This document shows, in pieces, positions 26,386 through 33,978 of a stretch of DNA of 36,363 nt (position 1 is its first letter; each line of letters begins with the position of its first letter). The stretch lies in contig JAOTYS010000003.1 of NCBI GenBank assembly GCA_029861795.1, positions 1 to 36,363 of the forward strand, written 5' to 3'. The DNA is from Gammaproteobacteria bacterium (lineage in GTDB: Bacteria; Pseudomonadota; Gammaproteobacteria; Arenicellales; JAOTYS01). A program made the translations under genes and the position numbers. The notes beneath the pieces are model-generated. The model did not search any database. It was not told where the DNA came from and saw only the letters and a list, made by a program, of their open reading frames with translations.

Positions 26386-26748
26386 GTGGTTGAGGATTCG
26401 CTTGTGGTAGATGCGCGATACCAACGCACGGGCGATCTGGATAAGGTGGAGGCTCACTATCGCGGCGTACTGAGCCAACACCCCAATCGCGCGGATGCGC
26501 ACTTTAACCTAGGCAATGTTCTAAAGGAACAAGGTGACTTCCAGGGCGCAATCATCCACTATCGACAGGCGCTAACCATTCAACCGGATCTAGCGAACGC
26601 CCGCTACATGTTAGGCGTAGTGTTGGAGGAGCGTCAACGGACACAGGAAGCCATAGCGTGTTATCGTAAAGCGATCGCGCTGGCGCCCGATCTTCCGAGG
26701 CTCATGTGGCGCTTGCTTGAGCAACAAGACCAGCAGAAGAAGCTATGA
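26386..26748 (+). CDS. Small tetratricopeptide-repeat protein
   Basis: A 120-residue protein made almost entirely of about three TPR units. The clearest are ADAHFNLGNVLKEQGDFQGAI (about 45-65) and ANARYMLGVVLEERQRTQEAI (about 79-99), each with the A/G and Y pattern of the repeat. The start is a GTG at 26386; an in-frame TAG lies two codons upstream. There is no signal peptide, so it is probably cytosolic unless a start is missed. It precedes apbE by about 100 nt and may act as an adaptor. No enzymatic motif. Confidence 0.72.
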   Translation: MVEDSLVVDARYQRTGDLDKVEAHYRGVLSQHPNRADAHFNLGNVLKEQGDFQGAIIHYRQALTIQPDLANARYMLGVVLEERQRTQEAIACYRKAIALAPDLPRLMWRLLEQQDQQKKL

Positions 26749-26795
26749 CCCACGTCGTAAAGGTCTTCACACTAGAGGCTGATTGATTCGAACGC

Positions 26796-26853
26796 TTGTC
26801 AGACGCGCATGCTTTTGATGTAAACTGGTCGAATTCTCGTCCAGGTGAACGCG
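26796..26853 (+). promoter_or_regulatory. Predicted promoter and ribosome-binding site for apbE
   Basis: TTGTCA (26796-26801), a 17-bp spacer and TGTAAA (26819-26824) fit a sigma-70-type promoter. AGGTGA (26843-26848) is placed 5 nt before the ATG at 26854. Together they favour that ATG as the apbE start rather than the TTG at 26796, which would lie in the -35 element. Confidence 0.5.
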
Positions 26854-27911
26854 ATGCGTGCGTCAACCCGAAGACGGTTCTTGCGGAATTCACTACGAGC
26901 ATCTGTCCTATCTTGATCCTCGGTGCGTTAAACTGGCCGGGTGGCCTGATTCTACTCGTAGCCTCAATTACTATACCTATTGCTGGTTACGCCGACTGGC
27001 TCAGCGATGAGCAGGCCATCATGGGTACGGTCGTACGCGTGGAGCTTTGGCACGAGGACGAAGCGGTGGGGCGGGCAGCGATCGATGCGGTGATGGCTGA
27101 GATGCACCGTATCGATAAACTCATGAGTACCTACAAAGAGGATAGCGAGCTCTCAAGGGTAAATCGTGAGGCAGCCGAGCGCCCGGTTGCGGTGACACGC
27201 GAGTTATTCGATCTTGTATCGCGGTCGCTGGAAGTATCGGAAATGACAGCGGGCGCTTTTGACATTACTTACGCCAGCGCCGGCCACCTATATAACTATC
27301 GCCGCAAGATCAAACCTTCGGCCGAGGCCCTAAAAGAGGCGCTGCCCGCGATTGACTACCGTCACGTGATACTTAGTAAACGCGACACCAGCATCGCCTT
27401 CAAGCACGATGGCGTAAGGGTGGATCTCGGTGGTATCGCCAAGGGCCATGCGGTTGATCGGGCGGTGGGATTGTTAAGAGCGCGCGGCATCACACAGGCC
27501 ATCGTCAGTGCCGGTGGCGATAGCCGCATAATCGGGGATCGCCAAGGTCGCCCATGGATGGTCGGCGTCCGTGATCCGCGTCGTGAGAAGGAAATGGCGG
27601 CCATATTGCCCTTGAGCGATACTGCCGTATCTACGTCGGGGGATTACGAGCGCTATTTCGAGCTTGATGGCGTTCGCTATCATCATATTATAAGCCCCGC
27701 CAGCGGGCGGCCTGTGGCTGGAATTCGTAGTGTTACCGCCATCGGCCGAGACTCAACGACCATGGATGCGCTGTCTACGAGCGTTTTTGTGATGGGCGTG
27801 GAAAAGGGACTGTCGTTGGTCGAGTCTTTGCCGAAGGTTGAAGCAGTCATCATCGACGCGGCTGGCCGCATGCACTATTCATCGGGCCTACTACGCCGAC
27901 AATCTCCATAA
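26854..27911 (+). CDS. apbE: ApbE, FAD:protein FMN transferase (apparent frameshift in signal peptide)
   Basis: ApbE attaches FMN covalently to threonine or serine of exported flavoproteins. The body shows family motifs: QAIMGTVVRVELW, HRIDKLMSTYKEDSELSRVN, DLGGIAKGHAVDRAV, SAGGDSRIIG, and YHHIISPASGRPV with the metal-site segment DSTTMDALST. The body frame is open back to a TTG at 26796 but has no good start. The best start, ATG 26854 after AGGTGA, is in a different frame and encodes a Tat signal, MRASTRRRFLRNSLRASVLS, before a TGA at 26914. A one-base change between about 26884 and 26935 would join them to the h-region ILGALNWPGGLILLVASI. It is thus either frameshifted, mis-assembled, or uses an atypical start. 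Confidence 0.88.
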
Positions 27912-28222
27912 ACCTGCCGGTCATCACGCGATAATTGCGGTTTGCACAACAACGCCGCACGATCTGTCGCACATTAACCAGTGATTCATGCCGCAAATAC
28001 CGTCTGTCGGATCCAGACGTGATATAACTAGTTGTTTCAATTGAGTTCGTGGTAGGGTCTCCCGCGCATTATCACGGGTCCTGACGTAAGGATCGCCAGG
28101 AATTGTCCATACTGTGTAGAGCTTTAGCGTAGTTCTAAGCGCTGAACTGCCAAAGCAAGTCGCCTCGACTTAGTTCCCCGGGCGTACGCCTGGCGTTTGG
28201 GTGGGGGAATCAGGAGGAGTCG
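27912..28222. other. 311-nt intergenic region between apbE and the HzsA-like gene
   Basis: It contains a small perfect hairpin, CGTCTG-TCGGATC-CAGACG (28001-28019), without a T-run, possibly marking the end of the apbE transcript. A strong ribosome-binding site, CAGGAGGAG, stands just before the next start. No open frame or RNA gene was recognised; a promoter for the downstream cluster probably lies here but no convincing hexamer pair was found. Confidence 0.45.
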
Positions 28223-31159
28223 ATGATGAAGGTAATGATTCAGTGCGGAAAGACCCAGAAGTTAATTGGATCAGTTGTTACTTACGGGGTCGTTTTAGGG
28301 TTGGCTGCGTGTAGCGGCGGATCCGATTCATCTGACTCTGTCGTGATCGAGGGCGATCCACCGATCGCCTTCGTTCAGCGCACGGTCAACGTTGCTGGTA
28401 ACCCTACAGATGGGGTGTTCAATAACGGCAACGGCGATCTATTTATGCGTGATGTCTCTTCCCCAAGCGCCACCGACACCAACATCACCCACAGTTACAC
28501 GCACGATTCCAACGGAGCGTGGACCGGCGACGTGTCTGATCCTGAGGTGTCTTACGATGCTGAGCGATTGCTGTTCGCTATGCGCTGCAATAGCACCGCT
28601 TCGGTAGCAGCCGATCCCGATTGTACCAACACTTGGAACATCTGGGAGTATGACATCGCCAGCGGCAGCATGACGCGGCTAATTACCGACGACGTTGTGG
28701 CCGACATGGGCAACGACGTTGATCCGGTCTATCTACCTAACGGCGATATCGTATTCTCATCCGATCGTCAGCAGAAGTCTTCCGATGCTACTCAGGTCGG
28801 ACAGCCTGGATATCGCTACTTGGATGAATACGAACGCGAAGTGAGCATCGTGTTGCACCTGCTCAAACGCACGACACAAGAGATCGAGCAAATTTCCTAC
28901 AACCAGAGTCACGATCGTAACCCCATCGTGCTTAGCAGTGGAGAGGTGCTTTATTCACGCTGGGACCACGTTGGCGGCCGAAACCAGTTTAGTCTCTTCA
29001 AGACCAAACCGGATGGTACCGGGATGTTCATTGAATATGGCGCCCATAGTGGCGTCGTTGCCTTCTTGCATCCCCGCGAGATGCCAGACGGTCGCTTGCT
29101 ATCCGATGCCATGCCCTTGTCGGGTACCAGCGAGGGCGGTGCCCTCATGGTAATCGACATGAAGAACTGCTCGGAGAACAACAATTGCGATCAAGGCGTG
29201 AGTCAGGGGCAGACGCAACCCACCCTACAGCCCATCAATTTTGGCCGCGGTCTGTCAGATTTCGGGCGATTCACCACGCCTTACCCGCTGTGGGATGGCA
29301 CCAACCGCGCGCTTGTTACCTGGACTCCGTGCCGCGCGCAGACTGCCTCGGGCATCAAGTTGTGTTCGGAATTGACACCGGCCGAGCTCGCGGCGCTCGA
29401 CGACATGGACGGCGGCGTACCGGCCTACGGTGTCTATATGTTTAACATGAGTGACCAGACGGTGCGGCCGGTGGTGCTGTCACCGGATCCGGACAATATT
29501 ATGGTTACCGACCCCGTGGCGATCTTGCCGCGCACGCCACCAAACAACATTCAGCCCACCGGGCTTAATGACGATCTAAAGAATCGCAACATGGGCATAC
29601 TGAACGTCAAGAGCGTGTACGATACCGATGACCAGAATCGAATGAATGCTGCGGTACTGGTGGCGGGTGAAAGTATTCCCACCGTAGGCGGTGCAGCCGA
29701 TATCGCCCGCATGAAAGATCCAGCCAATCCAGACTATCTTTCACGCGTGGCCCGGTTTGTTCGATTTACGAAGTCGGTGCCGACACCCCAAGGCATGGGC
29801 GGCATGCGTGAGCTTATCGGGGAAACCGAGTTGGAGATGCAACAAATCGTGGGCATGACTGAGGTCCAACCCGATGGTTCTTTCCAAGTGGAAATACCGG
29901 CGGACACGCCGGTCACGATTGCCGTGTTGGACGCCGAGGGGCGGGCGTTTCAAACGCATACCAATTGGGTGCAAGTACGGCCGGGCGAGACCCGTTCGTG
30001 TAACGGCTGTCATTCTCCGCGGCGTGGCGACCCTATCGTCATCACACAGGGGACGGTCGGTAATCATCCCAACACCACCTTAGCTGGTGTGGGCCAGCCG
30101 GTGGATACCATGGCTGAAGCCATGGCCGGTGATCCACGTCCACGCTTCAACTCCATTCTCAACCTTAAGAGCGATATCGACTATACAGATGGGTTGGCGT
30201 CTCCGGGTATGCCAACAACGCCCTGTGTGAGTATCCGTTACATCAATAACATAGATTGTGTCACTCGCGATCCCGATGTCGCCAGCAACCTTACCACCGC
30301 GGTGCCACAGAACGGGGTCATCAATTACCCTGAGCACATACAGCCGATCTGGGATAAGGCATGCGTGAGTTGCCACAATGCCACCGACCCCAGTTTGCCT
30401 GATCTTAGCGGCACGCCGAGCGGTAGCGGCCGACTTGTGTCCTACGAATCTCTGCTGATCGGTGACGTCAAGCTGGACGCCAACGGCCTTCCTATTATTA
30501 CGATTGATGATGGCGAAGTCGAAGTAGAACGCTTTCCAGCCGATGTCGTCACCGGACGGGCTTCATTGAGTTCGCGTAGCGCGCACCTCATCGAGGTCAT
30601 CTACAATCAGGAATTGAGGGCCAATGGCGATGCCGATGACCCGCAGACGCTACCTGCACTCGACCACAGTGGTTTTCTCAACAAGGCCGAGCGGCGCGTA
30701 GTTAACGAGTGGGTTGACGTTGGTGCACAGTATTTCAATAGTTTCTTCGATAGCAGTGGAAATCCGCGTGGTGTCACTTCGCTTGACGAAGGCGATTTTA
30801 ACAACATTGTTCACCCAATCTTGATGAGCCGCTGTGCCAGCTGCCACCAGCCCTTCGGAACTGTGAACGGTTTGCCAGACCCGAATAACCCGCTTCCGGG
30901 CTTTGTCGGCAATCGGTTCGTGCTTACCGGCAATCCACCCGGCGATATGAATGTCACGCTTAGTGTGGTCAACAATGTCTGTGATCCAAGTCTGAGTCAG
31001 TTATTGAGTCGTCCAGCGTCGACGGGCGTGAATCCAACGCATCCACCGGTTGATCCGGCGGCACCGGTGCCACAGGCGATCCTCCCCACTACGGATCAGG
31101 ATTATCAGGACATCTTTGCGTGGATTGCGGCGGGCCAGGTATCTGCCACCTGTCCCTGA
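28223..31159 (+). CDS. Hydrazine synthase alpha-related lipoprotein with three CxxCH heme sites
   Basis: A 978-residue exported lipoprotein. The signal peptide ends at lipobox GLAAC (Cys30). Residues about 95-290 have PD40/TolB-like beta-propeller text (VSYDAERLLFAM, YLPNGDIVFSSDR, SSGEVLYSRWDHVGG, HPREMPDGRLLSDAM), the pattern seen in HzsA-related proteins. Three c-type heme motifs follow: CNGCH (Cys593), CVSCH (Cys714) and CASCH (Cys871). The second and third lie in cytochrome-like segments (NYPEHIQPIWDKACVSCH; FNNIVHPILMSRCASCH). Strong ribosome-binding site. No hydrazine synthase beta or gamma subunits are nearby, so anammox chemistry is not implied; an envelope electron-transfer or small-molecule redox role is inferred. 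Confidence 0.85.
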   Translation: MMKVMIQCGKTQKLIGSVVTYGVVLGLAACSGGSDSSDSVVIEGDPPIAFVQRTVNVAGNPTDGVFNNGNGDLFMRDVSSPSATDTNITHSYTHDSNGAWTGDVSDPEVSYDAERLLFAMRCNSTASVAADPDCTNTWNIWEYDIASGSMTRLITDDVVADMGNDVDPVYLPNGDIVFSSDRQQKSSDATQVGQPGYRYLDEYEREVSIVLHLLKRTTQEIEQISYNQSHDRNPIVLSSGEVLYSRWDHVGGRNQFSLFKTKPDGTGMFIEYGAHSGVVAFLHPREMPDGRLLSDAMPLSGTSEGGALMVIDMKNCSENNNCDQGVSQGQTQPTLQPINFGRGLSDFGRFTTPYPLWDGTNRALVTWTPCRAQTASGIKLCSELTPAELAALDDMDGGVPAYGVYMFNMSDQTVRPVVLSPDPDNIMVTDPVAILPRTPPNNIQPTGLNDDLKNRNMGILNVKSVYDTDDQNRMNAAVLVAGESIPTVGGAADIARMKDPANPDYLSRVARFVRFTKSVPTPQGMGGMRELIGETELEMQQIVGMTEVQPDGSFQVEIPADTPVTIAVLDAEGRAFQTHTNWVQVRPGETRSCNGCHSPRRGDPIVITQGTVGNHPNTTLAGVGQPVDTMAEAMAGDPRPRFNSILNLKSDIDYTDGLASPGMPTTPCVSIRYINNIDCVTRDPDVASNLTTAVPQNGVINYPEHIQPIWDKACVSCHNATDPSLPDLSGTPSGSGRLVSYESLLIGDVKLDANGLPIITIDDGEVEVERFPADVVTGRASLSSRSAHLIEVIYNQELRANGDADDPQTLPALDHSGFLNKAERRVVNEWVDVGAQYFNSFFDSSGNPRGVTSLDEGDFNNIVHPILMSRCASCHQPFGTVNGLPDPNNPLPGFVGNRFVLTGNPPGDMNVTLSVVNNVCDPSLSQLLSRPASTGVNPTHPPVDPAAPVPQAILPTTDQDYQDIFAWIAAGQVSATCP

Positions 31160-31183
31160 TTATGAATATGGGTCTGTGTAGAT

Positions 31184-31693
31184 GTGAGGTATGTAAGCTT
31201 ATTCTGCGCTGCGGTACTAACAGCCGGTTGCGATAACGTCGATGTCAGCGACCAGATCACGGGCGATACATTGTGCTTCTCGTATTTCGATCAATGTGTT
31301 AACCAGAAATTCGATCAGGTTATTACCGGCCCCTTGAGTTGCTCGGGCAATGGGGGTGCCGCGTGCCACAATATCGCGGGCGGAGTTGGCGGCACATTTA
31401 AGATTCATGCGAACGCGCAGACAAATACTTCCGAGATGGAGGGCAACTTTTTCGCGGCCAAGGCCTTTGCAAATCTAAATGCGCCGGCAAATTCATCCCT
31501 ATTGCTAAAGCCCCTAGCAAATTCTGGCGTTAATCATGGTGGCGGCGACGTAATTCTCACTACGACTGATCCAGTATATCAAGAAATAATTCGCTGGATA
31601 TCATCGCCAGTTCAGGACCCCACCCCGGTCGATGCTAATGAGAATCCGGCGTGTGCGACGTTATTTGTTGGCGGTGCATGCGCCAATCCCTGA
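31184..31693 (+). CDS. Small Cys-rich lipoprotein, possible heme protein
   Basis: A 169-residue exported lipoprotein with lipobox LTAGC (Cys16), starting at GTG 31184. It has six further cysteines (seven in all). CSGNGGAACH resembles a stretched heme-binding motif (C-x7-CH), and the C-terminal part (DPVYQEIIRWIS) resembles the end of cytochrome-like domains such as those in the preceding HzsA-like protein, which ends DQDYQDIFAWIAAG. The gene lies 24 nt after that gene and is probably cotranscribed. I do not recognise a named family. Heme binding is possible but the spacing is non-standard. Confidence 0.7.
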   Translation: MRYVSLFCAAVLTAGCDNVDVSDQITGDTLCFSYFDQCVNQKFDQVITGPLSCSGNGGAACHNIAGGVGGTFKIHANAQTNTSEMEGNFFAAKAFANLNAPANSSLLLKPLANSGVNHGGGDVILTTTDPVYQEIIRWISSPVQDPTPVDANENPACATLFVGGACANP

Positions 31694-31750
31694 TAACTCT
31701 TATGACTGCAGCAGACAAGACTTGGTCTCGACTGGTGCTCGGATCCGGCG

Positions 31751-32500
31751 GTGGGAAGGAATGCGCAAGGGTTTCCTAATTTTTTTTTCTTTCAAATATC
31801 GCTCATAGGAGGTGTACACGCCGCAAAGCTCTATCAACGCGTAGAAGTGACTGACCCATTTATTGAGTTGCGTACAGGACCGGGGAGAAGCTACCCAATC
31901 TTTTATGTTGCCGAGCGAGGTGAAAAGGTGGAAATCCTCAAACGCAAGACAGATTGGTTTAAGGTGCTTACGGAACGTGGAAAGACAGGATGGGTAGGCC
32001 GTGCCCAGATGGAAAATACCCTGGTAGACGCGGGGATCAAGAAATCATTCCGCGACTTGCTAGTCGAGCAATATATTCGGCGTAGGGTAGAAGTCGGATT
32101 TGGTGTCGGTAGGTTCGAAGATGAAACAGTTACAAGGGTACGTGCCGGTATAAGCCTAGGCGAACATTTTATGGCCGAGCTTTCGATCGGACAGGTTTCA
32201 GGTTCTTTTTCGAGCTCGCGCCTGATAGACGTTAACTTGATTGCATATCCAGCCCCCGAGTGGCGTGTGTCACCATACTTTACGCTGGGTGTAGGCAAGT
32301 TCAAGAACGATCCGAAAGGAACTCTAGTGGGTGCGAGTTCAACAGAGGATACGTCGGCAAATGCTGCAATCGGAGTGCGTTATCATGCTACTCGCAAACT
32401 CATGCTTCGGGGAGACTTAAGAACTTATGTTGTCTTTATTGACGACGATCGATCTGACGACTTTCAGGAGTTTACGTTTGGGCTCGGATTTTTCTTTTAG
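31751..32500 (+). CDS. SH3-domain plus outer-membrane beta-barrel protein (poly-T at signal peptide)
   Basis: A 249-residue envelope protein. A bacterial SH3 domain covers about residues 30-90 (FIELRTGPGRSYPIFYVAERGEKVEIL, then GKTGWVGRAQM). An 8-strand-like beta-barrel follows (about 105-249), ending GLGFFF with terminal phenylalanine, typical for BAM-dependent insertion. The frame uses a GTG at 31751. A better signal peptide, MRKGFLIFFFQISLIGGVHA, would start at ATG 31761 if the T9 tract at 31780-31788 had eight Ts. The second barrel gene follows after 3 nt. The protein may bind peptidoglycan through SH3 while sitting in the outer membrane. Confidence 0.8.
   Translation: MGRNAQGFPNFFFFQISLIGGVHAAKLYQRVEVTDPFIELRTGPGRSYPIFYVAERGEKVEILKRKTDWFKVLTERGKTGWVGRAQMENTLVDAGIKKSFRDLLVEQYIRRRVEVGFGVGRFEDETVTRVRAGISLGEHFMAELSIGQVSGSFSSSRLIDVNLIAYPAPEWRVSPYFTLGVGKFKNDPKGTLVGASSTEDTSANAAIGVRYHATRKLMLRGDLRTYVVFIDDDRSDDFQEFTFGLGFFF
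31780..31788 (+). repeat. T9 homopolymer at the start of the SH3/barrel gene
   Basis: Nine consecutive T lie between the alternative ATG (31761) and the conserved body. Losing one T puts the ATG in frame and creates a canonical Sec signal peptide. It is a candidate slipped-strand switch or an assembly error. Confidence 0.7.
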
Positions 32501-32503
32501 GTC

Positions 32504-33163
32504 ATGACCAGTCATCCGAGTAAGGGATTTTGCTTTCTTTTGGTTTTAGGTTTCTTGGTAGGCGCACCCGGCGCTTTTTCACAGACTCAGGAAAAACCCG
32601 AGGCGCAAGAGCAGGAACAGGTCATACAACCAGATCTAGAAAGGAGGGACATCAAGATTCCGCGTATTGATACAGAGAATTTTGAGGTCGGTTTCTTTTC
32701 TGGGATATTGAGCGTTGAGGATTTTGGCTCAGAAAGCGTTACCGGTGCACGAGTTGCCTACCATATCACGGAGGATTTTTTTATCGAGGTTGAGGTTGCA
32801 GAATCGACAGTATCCGACTCTTCGTTTAGAGACCTTGGGGCGCCACTGTTCCCAAACGAGGATGAGGACTTGGAATATTACAGCGTGTCGATTGGCTATA
32901 ACGTGTTCCCGGGAGAGATTTTTATCGGCAAGAAATGGGCGATGACCAGTGCTGTCTACATTCTGGCAGGTGTAGGTAACACCGACTTTATTGACGAAGA
33001 CCTTACCACCGTAAATTTTGGTATCGGTTTTCGTATCTTGCCCACTGATTGGCTGGCTTTTCATGTAGATATGCGCGATTACGTTTGGGACTCGGATTTA
33101 GTTGGCAGAAATGAACGCACCAACAACTTCGAGCTAAGTCTTGGTTTTACCGCTTTTTTCTAG
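32504..33163 (+). CDS. Outer-membrane beta-barrel protein
   Basis: A 219-residue protein with a Sec signal peptide (FCFLLVLGFLVGAPGAFSQ, cleavage near residue 26) and a short charged, Glu/Gln-rich linker. The barrel has alternating aromatic strands (NFEVGFFSGILSVEDF, ARVAYHITEDFFIEVEV, YYSVSIGYNVFPGE, VYILAGVGNTDF, FGIGFRILPTDWLAFHVDMRDYV in parts) and ends LGFTAFF. It resembles the OMP_myx_plus-type outer-membrane barrel family found beside SH3, TlpA and DUF4266 genes. It lies 3 nt after the SH3/barrel gene and 16 nt before tlpA, so it is clearly in one operon. Confidence 0.82.
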   Translation: MTSHPSKGFCFLLVLGFLVGAPGAFSQTQEKPEAQEQEQVIQPDLERRDIKIPRIDTENFEVGFFSGILSVEDFGSESVTGARVAYHITEDFFIEVEVAESTVSDSSFRDLGAPLFPNEDEDLEYYSVSIGYNVFPGEIFIGKKWAMTSAVYILAGVGNTDFIDEDLTTVNFGIGFRILPTDWLAFHVDMRDYVWDSDLVGRNERTNNFELSLGFTAFF

Positions 33164-33179
33164 ATAGGTAGTTTGTATT

Positions 33180-33686
33180 ATGAATGTTTCTATTTTGATT
33201 CGAACCTGTTTTCTCATTTCGTGCGTTATCACATTGTCCATGTCAACCGCGAGTGCGGCGAAAGTGGGTGATTTGGCACCGAACTTCACGTTGAAAAGCG
33301 CAACGGGAACGAACTTACGACTTAGTGAGTTTCGCGGCGAAGTGGTGATGATTAATTTTTGGGCCACCTGGTGTGGACCGTGTCGGCAAGAAATGCCGGT
33401 ACTGGAGAAATTATACAGTCGTTATCGCCAAGTTGGTTTCAAGTTGTTGGGTGTGAGCATCGATGAAAAGAGCGCCAAGGCCAAGAACATGGCCAAACGA
33501 CTAAAGGTTAATTATCCGATTCTGTTTGATTCGGACAAGATCGTGAGTGAACTCTATGATGTGGATGCGATGCCAACGACGGTGATGGTCGATCGGGATG
33601 GCAGGGTTCGTCATATTTATCGTGGCTATTTGCCGGGTCACGAGGACAAGTATCAGTCTAAGATACGCGGTCTGCTAAAGGAATGA
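33180..33686 (+). CDS. TlpA/ResA-type periplasmic thioredoxin
   Basis: A 168-residue exported thioredoxin-fold protein. The signal peptide ends around TASA (residues 1-25). The active site is FWATWCGPCRQEMP (WCGPC at about 62-66), and the cis-proline is in AMPTTVMVD. TlpA/ResA proteins keep thiols reduced in the periplasm, for example the CxxCH cysteines before heme attachment. The context of c-type cytochromes and the Cys-tailed DUF4266 lipoprotein suggests such a role here (inference). The stop overlaps the DUF4266 start as ATGA. Confidence 0.94.
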   Translation: MNVSILIRTCFLISCVITLSMSTASAAKVGDLAPNFTLKSATGTNLRLSEFRGEVVMINFWATWCGPCRQEMPVLEKLYSRYRQVGFKLLGVSIDEKSAKAKNMAKRLKVNYPILFDSDKIVSELYDVDAMPTTVMVDRDGRVRHIYRGYLPGHEDKYQSKIRGLLKE

Positions 33687-33916
33687 GGGCGCTGAGCTCA
33701 ATTGCTATTGCATCGTTGCTCGTTGCAACAAGCGCTTTGTGGGGTTGCGGGGCCAAGCCTTGGGTGAAGCCGTATGAGCGGGAAAAGTTGGCCGATCCGA
33801 TCATGGCTTTCTCGCGGGATCCACTGTCCGATAAGCATCGACAGCATGTCTACGAGGTACGAGAGGCCGCTCGTGGCGCAGGCGTTTCACAGGGGGGAGG
33901 GTGCGGCTGCAACTAG
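33683..33916 (+). CDS. DUF4266 small lipoprotein with GGGCGCN tail
   Basis: A 77-residue lipoprotein translated from an ATG overlapping the tlpA stop. The signal peptide ends at Cys22 (LWGCG). The DUF4266 core is AKPWVKPYEREKLADPIM followed by HRQHVYEVREAARGA. The last residues are QGGGCGCN, a Gly-Cys-Gly-Cys tail typical of the family. Members are commonly encoded beside TlpA, DUF3570 and ApbE genes, as in this window. The conserved C-terminal cysteines could bind metal or undergo modification; nothing is proven. It is the smallest and most tightly coupled gene of the operon. Confidence 0.9.
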   Translation: MRALSSIAIASLLVATSALWGCGAKPWVKPYEREKLADPIMAFSRDPLSDKHRQHVYEVREAARGAGVSQGGGCGCN

Positions 33917-33978
33917 CGCCTCACATTCACCCGCGAACGATGCTGTGCACAAGGCGCTACTGATTTGCGGAGTGTTCA

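Noticed and set aside
28223..31693. A functional hydrazine synthase
   Set aside because: No HzsB/HzsC-like genes or other anammox genes; only the alpha-like architecture is seen.
32730..32770. ESVTGARV in the second barrel protein as an ApbE flavinylation site
   Set aside because: It lacks the required T/S-G-A-T/S pattern and lies in a barrel strand.
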